Part shown: positions 41,742 through 50,992 of the stretch, piece by piece
Numbering within the stretch: position 1 is the stretch's first letter
How the letters are laid out: the number at the start of each line of letters is the position of its first letter
Assembly (NCBI GenBank): GCA_910585715.1
Contig: CAJUEX010000012.1
Location: 18,829-82,828, forward strand
Reading direction: 5' to 3'
Source of the DNA: an uncultured Lachnospiraceae bacterium
GTDB lineage: Bacteria > Bacillota > Clostridia > Lachnospirales > Lachnospiraceae
Length of the DNA: 64,000 nucleotides
Translations under genes and position numbers: made by a program
The notes under the pieces: generated by a model
What the model saw: the letters and a program-made list of their open reading frames with translations, nothing else
Told to the model about the DNA's origin: nothing
Database searches by the model: none

Positions 41742-42860
41742 CTAATGGAATGTTACATTGCTGTTCATCTGCCCGTTAGTACGGTCTTCCACTACACAGA
41801 CCATGGTCTTTCCCTGATTTAATGTAATCTCATTTTCAAGTCCCAAATCATAGTAGCGGATAACTCCATCGTCCTGATTTCCTTCCCGAATCCAGTGGGC
41901 TTCCGTACAGGTGCCGTTTGTAAAAATCAGAGCATACCCCTCACCGTGGCAGTCAAATGCCAGATAGCCTTTTTCGTCTCTTTTTTCCCAATCCGCATAC
42001 TGGATAATCACATTGGTGAATGCAAGCTGCTCTCCTGTCATTTCATCAATATGCTTATCTTCATACTGGAATCGGTAATACAATTTATCCGTTTCATTAT
42101 ACTCAAACCATGGTTTATTCACATAGTAGCCCGGCGCAATATAAGAAGCCCTGCTTTCCTGCCCGTCAGCCCCCGTTAAGGAAACCGTCTCTCCATCCTT
42201 TGCAAATTTAAATTTGCCGCCGTAAGTATTCCGGTAATCGGTCCGATACTTGAGCTTTTTAATGCCTTCTTTGATTCCCTTTGCACTGGCATAGGCATTG
42301 TGGGGAGATGGCCTGTCATCGGTGCGGTAAAATACGGTGCTTCCAATGGAGCCAAGGCCCGATAAATTATCCGTATAATCCCTTTCCAGATATTCCACTG
42401 CATAGGAGGACTGTCCGTAATGGGCATAAACTGCATCGAATTCCAGCGCCCAGAACAAAAAGTATTCCCGGCAGCTTCTGACAGAGCCTATTTTTTCCAA
42501 ATCGTCATAGTCTTCAAAAACGCCCATCAAACGAGTGATTTCCCCTTCCACGGGAGCTTCGAACACTACATCCGCCTTACTGACGCCGCACATGGGATTG
42601 GCTGCTTCTATGTTGCTTAACATAACTGCTACCGGACGCCTTTCACCTATGGAAGCATCCACCCATTTTCCGGTGAGAAAGCTTCGCACCTGCCCGTCGG
42701 CATTATATTCCCTTTCATATATCTTTGCCTCTTCGCCGTCCTCTTCGGCTTCTGTCTCCTGACCATCCGCCTCTTTTTCCACATCCGCTTTTTTCCCGCA
42801 GCCAAAAAGGGAAGCGGTAACTGCCAGTGCAACAGCTAACATTGCTATTTTTCTTTTCAT
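41742..42860 (-). CDS. DUF3048 (YerB-like) lipoprotein
   Basis: A 372-residue secreted protein with a lipobox (SLFGC), an acidic linker, then the two DUF3048 regions: RRPVAVMLSNIEAANPMCGV, VFEAPVEGEITRLMGVFED, IGSVRSCREYFLFWA, AHYGQSS. YerB-type proteins are extracellular and of unknown enzymology. ATG 42860 follows GAAGGAG. It lies 20 bases after ybeY. Confidence 0.9.
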   Translation of the reverse strand: MKRKIAMLAVALAVTASLFGCGKKADVEKEADGQETEAEEDGEEAKIYEREYNADGQVRSFLTGKWVDASIGERRPVAVMLSNIEAANPMCGVSKADVVFEAPVEGEITRLMGVFEDYDDLEKIGSVRSCREYFLFWALEFDAVYAHYGQSSYAVEYLERDYTDNLSGLGSIGSTVFYRTDDRPSPHNAYASAKGIKEGIKKLKYRTDYRNTYGGKFKFAKDGETVSLTGADGQESRASYIAPGYYVNKPWFEYNETDKLYYRFQYEDKHIDEMTGEQLAFTNVIIQYADWEKRDEKGYLAFDCHGEGYALIFTNGTCTEAHWIREGNQDDGVIRYYDLGLENEITLNQGKTMVCVVEDRTNGQMNSNVTFH

Positions 42861-42880
42861 GTGACTCCTTCGCCTATGTA

Positions 42881-43381
42881 TCAGTTTCTGGTGATACCAA
42901 GCTTATCTAATATTTTTTCCTGTTTCTCTATCATGATTTTTTCTTCTGCTTCTTCCATATGGTCGTACCCTAGTAAGTGTAACATACTATGGGCTATAAG
43001 AAAAGACAATTCTCTAAGTTCGCTGTGTCCGTATTCCTGTGCCTGAGAAGAAATGCGCTCCCTGCAAAGGATAATATCACCCAGATAAATCTCCCCTGTA
43101 TCCGGGTCCGCATATGCCATTTCATTTTTTTCCACAAGGGAAAAATCCCCCGGTCTCTCATAATCCACATTAGGGAAAGACAATACGTCCGTTTCCTTAT
43201 CTATGCTCCGGTACTGCCTGTTATATTCCCGGATGCCTTCCTTATCTGTAAGAAGCACATTTACCTGAACCTCATAGGGGCATTTCTCCCATTCCAAAAC
43301 TCCTGCTATCACCTGCCCCACAGCTTCATCCAGCACAAAGGGAAAAACGGCCTCCACTTCATTTTCAACGCAAAAAGTCAT
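42881..43381 (-). CDS. ybeY: Endoribonuclease YbeY
   Basis: A single-strand endoribonuclease needed for rRNA 3'-end maturation. The zinc motif HSMLHLLGYDH (HxxxHxxxxxH) is intact, preceded by LGDIILCRERI. The start is set at ATG 43381 (MTFCVENE) with GAGGAAAAG upstream, giving 166 residues; a start at 43402 would overlap the upstream gene further. It overlaps the HD-family gene by 17 bases. Confidence 0.95.
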   Translation of the reverse strand: MTFCVENEVEAVFPFVLDEAVGQVIAGVLEWEKCPYEVQVNVLLTDKEGIREYNRQYRSIDKETDVLSFPNVDYERPGDFSLVEKNEMAYADPDTGEIYLGDIILCRERISSQAQEYGHSELRELSFLIAHSMLHLLGYDHMEEAEEKIMIEKQEKILDKLGITRN

Positions 43382-44615
43382 AATACAGCTTTTCCTCCAC
43401 AAGTAATTTTCTCATGACAGTCAGTTCTTTCATGGTTATATTGCACATATAAAGCAGATTTCCATCCAGTTTCTTTTGAAACACTATATCAACCACCTGT
43501 TTATAATCAAGGACAGCTTTCTTATCCTTTTCCAAAAGATAAGAAATGGAAGAAACCACTCCATCCACCAAAAGCACGATGGCGGTTTCTTTTTTGGTAA
43601 TAGTCCTGTTTTTATCCCCGTATTCTTCTAACAGCTCCACCAGTTCAGGAGGAAATTTGTATTTATGCGCAAGCTCAAGAGTCTTGCCTTGAGTATCTCC
43701 TTTTCCTTCCGAACGCCCTATCTTATGGTAATAGCCTCCGGCTTTTGCCAGATAATGGTCCGCTCCAATCTTCCTTGCTATTTTATCACAAAAATAGGCG
43801 GTATGGATGGCATGGAAATAGGCTTCCGTGGACTCCTCCTTCAGCTTTACGAGAAGTTCAAAATCAGGGTCGTTGATTTCCTGATACCTGTCCCTGTATT
43901 TATGCACTACTGATGTGCTGTAGCTTCGCAGAAAAAGAAGAAGGGTAAGAAAACTGATGAACACATTTATCATAGGCAGCACAAATGTATCTAATGTCAT
44001 CTTCTGCCCTTCGAACAGTATCAAAAATGCCGTCTCACCTACAAACAACAAAACAAGAGAAGCAAACAGCGCTCCGTTCACCAGATATTCCTGGTCTAAA
44101 TTCTGGAACAGGGCAATGCCCGCCATTCCTACAAATGCGCACATGAAAAAGCCGTGGGAGCTCATATCCGTAAAAAATTCCATCATGAATAAAAAAGTAA
44201 GGTATGATAAGCTTCCTGTAATGGTATTGCTTGTAAGGGAAAGAAATACCGCTAAAACCAGAACCGGCAGCACCTTTAAAGGAAAGAAAACAGCGCATAC
44301 CGAAAAAACAAGTCCCAGCAGAAAGCTGAAAAAGAACCTGCTTAAATGTTCATAATTGTTAAAAAATAAGGTCTTCTTTTCTCCTGACGCCATTAAGGAC
44401 AGCACAATCAAAAGGCAACAGACGATTACCACCACCATATTGCGGATGATTTCGTCCATGGGCTTTTCCAGCAGATAACAGCCCCCAAAGGAAACGGCAG
44501 GACCAAGAAGTATGATTGCAGTATATATGAGAAAATTTTTAAGTCCGCTTTGCTTTTGCTCTTCCACGATTGGCTCCTCTGTCCTTTTCCTTTTGTCTGT
44601 TTTCGTAGCTTTCAT
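43365..44615 (-). CDS. PgpH-like 7TM-HD protein with degenerate active site
   Basis: A 416-residue protein at the usual PgpH position between phoH and ybeY. It has a basic N-terminus, about seven membrane segments (~30-225) and a C-terminal HD-like domain. PgpH hydrolyses c-di-AMP and is ~700 residues; the extracellular sensor domain is missing here. The catalytic HD reads HK (YYHKIGRSEG, residues ~295-304) and the usual HHGT reads EYGD, so hydrolysis is unlikely. ATG 44615 follows AAGGCG and lies inside the 3' end of phoH. Confidence 0.8.
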   Translation of the reverse strand: MKATKTDKRKRTEEPIVEEQKQSGLKNFLIYTAIILLGPAVSFGGCYLLEKPMDEIIRNMVVVIVCCLLIVLSLMASGEKKTLFFNNYEHLSRFFFSFLLGLVFSVCAVFFPLKVLPVLVLAVFLSLTSNTITGSLSYLTFLFMMEFFTDMSSHGFFMCAFVGMAGIALFQNLDQEYLVNGALFASLVLLFVGETAFLILFEGQKMTLDTFVLPMINVFISFLTLLLFLRSYSTSVVHKYRDRYQEINDPDFELLVKLKEESTEAYFHAIHTAYFCDKIARKIGADHYLAKAGGYYHKIGRSEGKGDTQGKTLELAHKYKFPPELVELLEEYGDKNRTITKKETAIVLLVDGVVSSISYLLEKDKKAVLDYKQVVDIVFQKKLDGNLLYMCNITMKELTVMRKLLVEEKLYYDFLR

Positions 44616-45549
44616 ACGCCTTAACGATTTTTTGTACAAGGGGATGTCTTACCACATCCTTGCTGGACAACCGGCAGAATCCGATATCCTCCACTTTATT
44701 TAATACCTTAATGGCAACATCCAGCCCGGAGCTTGTCCCTTTGGGCAAGTCCTTCTGGGAGGTGTCCCCGGTAACTACCACCTTGGAACCGAAACCGATA
44801 CGGGTCAAAAACATCTTCATCTGGGATTCGGTTGTATTTTGCGCCTCGTCCAGTATAATGTAGGCATTGTCTAAAGTCCTTCCGCGCATATAGGCAAGGG
44901 GCGCCACCTCGATAAGTCCCTTTTCCATATTTTTGTTGAAGCTTTCCGCACCCATAATCTGGTACAAGGCATCATATAAGGGTCTTAAATAAGGGTCAAT
45001 CTTGCTTTGCAAATCTCCCGGCAGAAAGCCCAGCTTTTCTCCCGCTTCAATGGCAGGCCTGGTAAGGATAATCCTGCCTACCTCGTCATTTTTAAAGGCA
45101 GTGATTGCCATTGCCATGGCAAGATAGGTCTTCCCGGTGCCGGCAGGCCCAAGGCCGAATACAATCATCTTTTCCTTCATGGCGTCCACGTACTGCTTCT
45201 GTCCTAAAGTCTTTGGCTTGATGGGCTTGCCGTTAATGCTGTGGCAGATAACCTCTGAGTCCATTTGGAGCAGTCCGTCTTCTTTATTTTCCAGACTCAT
45301 TTCAATGGCATAATTTACATTTTGTTCTTCTATCATAGTTCCTCGCATGGACATTTGCAAAAATTCCTCCAGCAGCTTATAAGCCTTTTCCACATTTTCT
45401 TTTTCGCCCCGGATGCGCACGGCTCCGTCCCTGTCCACAATGGTAACGGAAAAATCCCGTTCCATTTTCTTAAGGAACAAATCCTGCTGTCCGAAAATAT
45501 TCTGCATATGCTCCATGGTAAGCTCCAGCGCTTTTGAATATTCACTCAT
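44539..45549 (-). CDS. phoH: PhoH family ATPase
   Basis: A cytosolic ATPase with an N-terminal KH-like region (FSVTIVDRDGAVRIRGEKENV) and a helicase-like ATPase core: Walker A GLGPAGTGKTYLAMA, Walker B YIILDEAQN and VVTGDTSQKDLP. It is linked to RNA metabolism along with YbeY. The start is taken at ATG 45549, with GAAGG about 10 bases upstream; the ATG at 45561 is too close to that site. The end overlaps the HD-family gene. Confidence 0.94.
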   Translation of the reverse strand: MSEYSKALELTMEHMQNIFGQQDLFLKKMERDFSVTIVDRDGAVRIRGEKENVEKAYKLLEEFLQMSMRGTMIEEQNVNYAIEMSLENKEDGLLQMDSEVICHSINGKPIKPKTLGQKQYVDAMKEKMIVFGLGPAGTGKTYLAMAMAITAFKNDEVGRIILTRPAIEAGEKLGFLPGDLQSKIDPYLRPLYDALYQIMGAESFNKNMEKGLIEVAPLAYMRGRTLDNAYIILDEAQNTTESQMKMFLTRIGFGSKVVVTGDTSQKDLPKGTSSGLDVAIKVLNKVEDIGFCRLSSKDVVRHPLVQKIVKAYESYENRQKEKDRGANRGRAKAKRT

Positions 45550-45568
45550 GTATTTTTTCATTTCCTTC

Positions 45569-46813
45569 CTATTGCTCTGCTTCTTCAGAGACAGGGGGGA
45601 TTTCCTGCTTTTCCACAGGCGCTTTTTTAACGGCCTTTTCGATTACCTGCAAAGTGCCCATCATGCGCATTTCCTTTTTTCCCTGTTCTATTTTAACATT
45701 TTTTTCTATTATTTGAACCCCTTTTTCTTCCAAAGTTTGACAAAATTTATTTAAATTTTCCTTAAGTATTTCCTGACTCATTTGCCTGGAATAGGTTTTT
45801 TCGTATAATTCATATGCCTTATACTGATTGGTTCCATAATAAATGGGAAGATAGAAATCATCCATAAGTTTCACCTGATTGGACGTTTTATATACTGTAT
45901 AAGAGCCATTTTCCGGTTTTCCGAACAATTGCAGCGTCATGTGGAACAAGGATAAATAATAGGTATTTTTCTCTTCTCCCGTATAATGCTTTTCTTCGTA
46001 AGCATAGGCTATCTTATCGGAATAAGGATAGCTGTGGGAAATGTAAACATCCCCGTCCGCTCCCACATAATGATAATTCTTAGCCAGCCCGTCGTCGCCC
46101 ATAATGGGAATGGTGCCGGAAATGAGTATATCGCCGGCTTTCACCTCGCTTCCCTTTGTCACAAGGGGCACGCCCTGTCTGGTAACGATGCTTTCCACCA
46201 CTCCGTCTGTCTTTGCCACATAATCCCATGCTTCCTCTTGAAATTCTTCTTTCAGATTTTCCCTGTCATAATCGATATAGGCAGAATTTTCTTTTACAGC
46301 TACAACCAGCTTAGTCCCTTCAATCCTTGCAGATGTCCATGTAATAAAGTTATATTCATTCCGAAGCGCCTTTTCAAAGCTGTCAATGTCCACATCCTTT
46401 CTGAGCATTCCCTGCTCAATATGGTTTTTTACAAGGAAATCGGAAAACATGTCTTCCGTCAGCATCTGATTGCCGTTTAATTCAATTGCCCATACAAATC
46501 TGGATAATATGACAAGGGAAACCATACACGCCAAAAGCCCCAGAAGAAACACCTTTCTTTTCTTCCATTTTGCCCATACAAAAGGAAACCCTGCCCTTTT
46601 TTTCACCTGGACCCTTGTTCCCGTTTTTTTTACAATAGGCTTCAGCCGGTAAAAACCGGAAAGGCTGATATACATTTCATAATAATCTTTTCCGGGAGTG
46701 ATGTTCCAGAGCATGATTCCGTGGTTGCTGCATAAATTCATGAACCGTTCCGTGGAAAAACCGGACACCCGTATCCATAAGTAGCCTTTTAGGAAACGAA
46801 AAAAAGAAAGCAT
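45569..46813 (-). CDS. yqfD: Sporulation protein YqfD
   Basis: A 414-residue membrane protein of the YqfD/SpoIV-associated family: a cytoplasmic N-terminus (FLKGYLWIRVSGFSTERFMN), one membrane helix near residue 95 (VFLLGLLACMVSLVILSRFVW) and a large outer domain (QGVPLVTKGSEVKAGDILISG). It is required for sporulation in Bacillus; the mechanism is unknown. ATG 46813 has AAGGAGG. It sits in the conserved yqfC-yqfD-phoH-HD-ybeY order. Confidence 0.93.
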   Translation of the reverse strand: MLSFFRFLKGYLWIRVSGFSTERFMNLCSNHGIMLWNITPGKDYYEMYISLSGFYRLKPIVKKTGTRVQVKKRAGFPFVWAKWKKRKVFLLGLLACMVSLVILSRFVWAIELNGNQMLTEDMFSDFLVKNHIEQGMLRKDVDIDSFEKALRNEYNFITWTSARIEGTKLVVAVKENSAYIDYDRENLKEEFQEEAWDYVAKTDGVVESIVTRQGVPLVTKGSEVKAGDILISGTIPIMGDDGLAKNYHYVGADGDVYISHSYPYSDKIAYAYEEKHYTGEEKNTYYLSLFHMTLQLFGKPENGSYTVYKTSNQVKLMDDFYLPIYYGTNQYKAYELYEKTYSRQMSQEILKENLNKFCQTLEEKGVQIIEKNVKIEQGKKEMRMMGTLQVIEKAVKKAPVEKQEIPPVSEEAEQ

Positions 46814-46822
46814 ACTTCCTCC

Positions 46823-47134
46823 TTAATCAAAAAAACTGATCTGTCTGATTTTTCCTGAAATCTTCATTTCCTCATTGGTATAATAATCTACGGATAAATT
46901 GCAGCCTGTAAAATTCATGCGGCAGTTTTTCGTCTGCACGATAACGGAACATGGATTGCATTCGATTATCCCCTTATAATTTTCAATAAATGCCTCCTCA
47001 CAGCCGGTAATGGACAGCATGGAAACGCCCATAACCAAATCCTTTGGCAGCTTTAAGGAATCCACCATTTGCTCTTTTGCAGTTTTTATTACGCGGTTTT
47101 TATTTTTACTCATACTGTATTGTATGAAGGGCAT
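46823..47134 (-). CDS. yqfC: Sporulation protein YqfC
   Basis: A 103-residue YabP/YqfC-family protein with LKLPKDLVMGVSMLSITGCEEAFIENYKG and the repeated short beta pattern to ...SGKIRQISFF. The start may be 47134 (AAAGG four bases upstream) or ATG 47113 (MSKNKNRV), which fits the family's usual beginning better. It lies seven bases after pdp and nine before yqfD. Confidence 0.9.
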   Translation of the reverse strand: MPFIQYSMSKNKNRVIKTAKEQMVDSLKLPKDLVMGVSMLSITGCEEAFIENYKGIIECNPCSVIVQTKNCRMNFTGCNLSVDYYTNEEMKISGKIRQISFFD

Positions 47135-47141
47135 GCTGCCT

Positions 47142-48449
47142 TTATGCCCCCACCACGCCCTTTATCATCAGGGGCTTTTCCACTTTATGTACTGAAAAGG
47201 AATATGCCTTTAAGAACCGTTCCTTTGCCGCCAGCATTTTTGCCTTGTCATTGCCGTACATGGTGGCAAGGCTTTCTCCTTTCTTTACCGGGTCGCCTGT
47301 TTTTTTGTGGAGAACAAGCCCAACGGATAAATCAATGACGCTTTCCTTCGTTTCCCGTCCGCCGCCTAACATAAGGGAGCACATGCCGATTTCATTACAG
47401 ATAATCCGGGACACATAGCCTTCCTCCACAGAAAGAATTTCCTCCTTGTATTCCGCCTTTTTTAAATGGGAGGTATCATATACCCATTCCCGGCTGCCTC
47501 CCTGGGCTTCAATGAATTCCGCCAATTTTTCCAAAGCCCTTCCGCAAGAAATTGCCTCTTTCAACATTTCTTCCGCTTCTTTCAGAGTTTCCGCCTTTCC
47601 TCCCTTTACAACCATATGGGAGCCAAGGGTCAGGCAAAGGGTAAGAAAGTCTTTTGGACCATTTCCCTTTAAGGTTTCAATTGCCTCTATGACCTCTAAT
47701 GAATTTCCAACCGCATAGCCCAGGGGCTCATCCATATTCGTAATGATTCCAACGGTTTTCCTTCCGGCGCCCTTTCCGATTGCAACCATTTCTTCCGCCA
47801 GGGCAAATGCATCCGCCTCTTTTTTCATAAATGCCCCGCTTCCTGTTTTCACGTCCAAAACAATAGCATCCGCCCCGGCAGCCAGCTTCTTGCTCATAAT
47901 GGAGCTGGCAATCAAAGACATATTATCCACTGTTGCCGTCACATCCCTTAAAGCATAAAGCAGCTTATCCGCCGGCGCCAATGAAGCCGTCTGCCCCATA
48001 ATAGCAATTCCAATCCGGTTCACCTGCTCCTTAAACTGTTTTGTATCCATGGCAGTGCAGAACCCTTCAAAGCTTTCCAGCTTATCAATGGTTCCTCCCG
48101 TATGTCCAAGTCCCCTGCCGCTCATCTTTGCCACCGGAATCCCGCATGAAGCCACCATAGGCGCCAGCGCCAGCGAAGTCTTATCCCCCACTCCACCGGT
48201 ACTGTGCTTATCCACCTTAATCCCGTGAATCCCGGACAAATCCAGCAGTTCCCCGCTATGAGCCATCTCCATGGTAAGGGCAAGAGTCTCCTCCTTACTC
48301 ATCCCCTGAAAATAAACCGCCATCATCATGGCGGACATCTGATAATCCGGAATCTCCCCCGCCACATATCCCTTCACCATAAAGCGAATCTCATCTCCCG
48401 AAAGCTCTCCACCGTTTCTTTTCTTTAAAATCAAGTCATACATCCTCAT
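47142..48449 (-). CDS. pdp: Pyrimidine-nucleoside phosphorylase
   Basis: Phosphorolysis of uridine and thymidine to base plus (deoxy)ribose-1-phosphate. The 435-residue protein has the family signature SGRGLGHTGGTIDKLES, preceded by KVDKHSTGGVGDKTSLALAP, and ADAIVLDVKTGSGAF. AAGGAGG lies upstream of ATG 48449; ATG 48443 (MYDLILKK) is the usual family start. A TATAAT box at 48507-48512 may serve it. Confidence 0.96.
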   Translation of the reverse strand: MRMYDLILKKRNGGELSGDEIRFMVKGYVAGEIPDYQMSAMMMAVYFQGMSKEETLALTMEMAHSGELLDLSGIHGIKVDKHSTGGVGDKTSLALAPMVASCGIPVAKMSGRGLGHTGGTIDKLESFEGFCTAMDTKQFKEQVNRIGIAIMGQTASLAPADKLLYALRDVTATVDNMSLIASSIMSKKLAAGADAIVLDVKTGSGAFMKKEADAFALAEEMVAIGKGAGRKTVGIITNMDEPLGYAVGNSLEVIEAIETLKGNGPKDFLTLCLTLGSHMVVKGGKAETLKEAEEMLKEAISCGRALEKLAEFIEAQGGSREWVYDTSHLKKAEYKEEILSVEEGYVSRIICNEIGMCSLMLGGGRETKESVIDLSVGLVLHKKTGDPVKKGESLATMYGNDKAKMLAAKERFLKAYSFSVHKVEKPLMIKGVVGA

Positions 48450-48506
48450 AGCTTCCCATCATCCTCCTTTCCTGACACAAATCCCCCTACATAAAAGCAG
48501 AATATA

Positions 48507-48512
48507 ATTATA
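48507..48512 (-). promoter_or_regulatory. Candidate -10 box upstream of pdp
   Basis: A minus-strand TATAAT about 60 bases upstream of the pdp start, in an AT-rich stretch; the -35 region is poor. Confidence 0.35.
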
Positions 48513-48648
48513 GATATAATTCACACTTTTTTAAAATATATGTCTCTTTATTCTGAAATATCCGCCATACAAATCAAGAATCTCCAAACTGCTGAAGCTG
48601 TTAATAAAAAAGTAACATCCACTTTCGCTGTATAAGTAACATTTGGCA

Positions 48649-48789
48649 GGATACTTGGATGTGCTTGTCTTCTGAAGGACCTTGGCGTACACGTCGGCAC
48701 TTAGCTTGCGTTCTTTACAAGCTTAGTACCGCTACGTGTTAAGCAGAGCGAAAGCGTGTCCATCAGAAGACAAGCACATCCAAGTATCC
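48649..48789 (+). repeat. Palindromic element, copy 7 (divergent)
   Basis: Arms 48649-48675 and 48763-48789 form a perfect 27-bp inverted repeat (GGATACTTGGATGTGC ...). The centre keeps the family core order with changes: GGCACTTAGCTTGCGTTC, ACAAGCTTAGTACCGCTACG, AAGCAGAGCGAAAGCGTG. The usual GTTCAG tips are absent. The rest of the 48450-48805 gap holds only the pdp promoter region. Confidence 0.75.
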
Positions 48790-48805
48790 CTCACAACCTG
48801 ACTTA

Positions 48806-49738
48806 TTACTTCAAAATAACCATATTACTATTCTTCGTATCATCCACCGTAATCTTCAAAAACGAAACACTCTTAATAAACTTCTTAAACTGCGAAAACC
48901 CATACTTTTTCACATTGAAAGTCGGGTCAGCCTCTTTCAGCTTCTGTCCCAGCGTACCTAAATCAATCCCATTTGCCCCCGCCTGTTTCACGATTTCCTC
49001 AAGAAGCTTTAAAGTCTCCTCTTCATCTTTATTTGCCAGAGAAATCAAAATGCTCTTATCGGTTTTATAAAGCTTAATGGATTTCAGACCTTCGCAGAAG
49101 GTGGAAAACTTGGTGTACCCGTAGTTACGCACATCAAAATCCGGATACATTTTTACAAGCCTGCTTCCAACCTCGCCAATATCGGTTTTGGTCTTTCCGT
49201 CTATACTTTCTTTTTCGTCTAAAATGGTCAAAATCGCATTTTCTATTTCTCCCACTTTCCTTGTATGCTTCTTTTCCTTCTTGCTGTTGCCTTCCAGCTC
49301 ATCTTCGCCGCTTATATTTCCAAGATAGGTAAATTTGTCACAAGCAGAAATAAAAGCCTCCGGCGTCTTGCTTTCTCCCATGCCCACTACCATTTTTCCG
49401 GCCTCTCTCAGCCTTGCCGCCAGCCTTGTAAAGTCGCTGTCGCTTGTTACCAGACAAAAGCCCTCCACCGTATTGGAATATAAAATATCCATGGCATCGA
49501 TAATCATAAAGGAATCGGTGGCGTTTTTCCCTTTTGTATAGGCAAACTGCTGCATGGGCTGAATGGAATGCTTTAATAATACATCCTTCCATGAGCTTGT
49601 CTCTGTTTTCGTCCAGTCCCCGTAAATTCTTTTATTGGTCACTACTCCGTATTTTGTTAATTCATCCAGAATATTTTTTACATACTTTGCTGAAATGTTA
49701 TCTGAATCAATCAGCAGTGCAAATCTTTTTTCTTCCAT
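48806..49738 (-). CDS. NYN-domain (LabA-like) protein with tandem OST-HTH/LOTUS domains
   Basis: A 310-residue protein: an N-terminal PIN-like NYN domain (FALLIDSDNISAKY, NATDSFMIIDAMDILYS, FCLVTSDSDFTRLA) with the acidic residues of a metal-dependent RNase, then two OST-HTH modules (~155-225 and ~240-305, each with a DF/FNVxxYGYxxFxxF motif). Probably an RNA nuclease or RNA-binding protein. The start is ATG 49738 with AAGGAGAAAAG; the frame continues upstream to 49864 without support. Confidence 0.88.
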   Translation of the reverse strand: MEEKRFALLIDSDNISAKYVKNILDELTKYGVVTNKRIYGDWTKTETSSWKDVLLKHSIQPMQQFAYTKGKNATDSFMIIDAMDILYSNTVEGFCLVTSDSDFTRLAARLREAGKMVVGMGESKTPEAFISACDKFTYLGNISGEDELEGNSKKEKKHTRKVGEIENAILTILDEKESIDGKTKTDIGEVGSRLVKMYPDFDVRNYGYTKFSTFCEGLKSIKLYKTDKSILISLANKDEEETLKLLEEIVKQAGANGIDLGTLGQKLKEADPTFNVKKYGFSQFKKFIKSVSFLKITVDDTKNSNMVILK

Positions 49739-49949
49739 TCTTTTCTCCTTTTTCTTTTCTGTTTTTAACAGATTATTGCGAAAATATCCTGCCACCCCAA
49801 TTGCCTGGCTGTTATTTCCGGGGCACTGTCTGTTTTGCACAATAAATTGCGGCAGCATTTTCACAATTGGCTATCTGTTATTTTCCGGTTATATCCCATT
49901 ATAGGAAGTCATACAAAGAAAGATTTTCAACTATTGTATATCTATCTTT

Positions 49950-50627
49950 TTATATATCTTTCATACGGCTTTTTGCTTCCTTCAGCCGCTCCTGAAACTG
50001 CACATAAAAATCCTCATTTTTATCATAAGGCTTTCTGTAAAAATGATTCAGTATATAAAGATTCATGGATTTTATGACATCCTCTTTTTCCAAACCGGCA
50101 ATAAGCTGTTCGGTGTCATTTAAAAAGAAATGCCATTCCGCCACAAAGCCTTCATATGCTTTGATATCGGGGGTGTCCACCCATTTTCGCACTTTAATTT
50201 TGACTCTGTTTTGATTTTTACATTCGTGAATCTGCAGGAAATATTGGAATGAGTTGTTTTCATAGTATCTTCCCAAAGGAAAAATCCGGCAGATGCCGGG
50301 ACGAAAGGAATGAATGCTACATCTGCCTTCCTGATTTAAAAACACACAGCTTTTTGCCGAACCTGCCATCTTTAAATTAGGAAGGATAATGCCATCCACC
50401 ACATTTAATTCAATCTTTGCCGGTTCTTCCGTCAACATCTGGTCAAAAGCAAGCCCCAGATTCCCGGTAATCCTGTGAATATCCAGAGGGTCTAAAATAA
50501 TAGAACTTCCCATGTCCCTACAGCAGGAAGAACAACCTTTACAATCGCTGCAGCCTGCTTTCACCATATCATTTAATCCATAAAGCCTTCCATCGGATAT
50601 ATCCTTTAAATCAATATTTCGTTTCAT
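49950..50627 (-). CDS. YkgJ-family cysteine-cluster protein
   Basis: A 225-residue protein with a Cys-rich cluster CSDCKGCSSCCRDMGS near the N-terminus and a second set (CVFLNQEGRCSIHSFRPGICRIFPLG), as in the Zn/Fe-chelating YkgJ (UPF0153) family. The function is unknown. ATG 50627 follows GGGAG; the much longer open frame upstream runs into repeat copy 8 and was discarded. Confidence 0.88.
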   Translation of the reverse strand: MKRNIDLKDISDGRLYGLNDMVKAGCSDCKGCSSCCRDMGSSIILDPLDIHRITGNLGLAFDQMLTEEPAKIELNVVDGIILPNLKMAGSAKSCVFLNQEGRCSIHSFRPGICRIFPLGRYYENNSFQYFLQIHECKNQNRVKIKVRKWVDTPDIKAYEGFVAEWHFFLNDTEQLIAGLEKEDVIKSMNLYILNHFYRKPYDKNEDFYVQFQERLKEAKSRMKDI

Positions 50628-50687
50628 ATGTGTTTCTCCCGTTGCAGCAGCCGTTGAATTGCTATTTTTGAATATTGTAACATGTCG

Positions 50688-50731
50688 GAAAAAAAAATGC
50701 CACACAATTGCGTATAAACAATTGTGCGGCA
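50688..50731 (-). terminator. Rho-independent terminator after ddh / repeat copy 8
   Basis: On the minus strand, TGCCGCACAATTG-TTTATACG-CAATTGTGTGGCA is a 13-bp stem with one mismatch, followed by nine T. It lies between copy 8 and the YkgJ-like gene, so a ddh transcript would include the whole of copy 8. Confidence 0.85.
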
Positions 50732-50737
50732 GTTGCT

Positions 50738-50949
50738 GTTCAGTCCTCCGTTTTTCCATCCAGGAATCGGGAGAGGCTGCAGGCAGAAAATGTTTCTGCG
50801 TCGCCACGCTCCCGCTCTGATAAAAACGCAGCAGTACTAAGCTCGAAAGAACCTCGCTAAGTGCTGGCGTTTTTATAAGGGCTCCTTCAGAAATCATTTT
50901 CTGCCTGCAGCCTCTCCCGATTCCTGGATGGAAAAACGGAGGACTGAAC
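50738..50949 (-). repeat. Palindromic element, copy 8 (complete, opposite orientation)
   Basis: Outer arms 50738-50792 and 50895-50949 are a perfect 55-bp inverted repeat (GTTCAGTCCTCCG ... CGGAGGACTGAAC). The core between them is the reverse complement of the copy 6 core (ACGCTCCCGCTCTGATAAAA, AACGCAGCAGTACTAAGCTC, GAACCTCGCTAAGTGCTGGC). It lies in the 3' flank of ddh. Confidence 0.9.
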
Positions 50950-50992
50950 GGTTACATGAGGTACAGCATGCAACCTTGTATGAATATATCTA

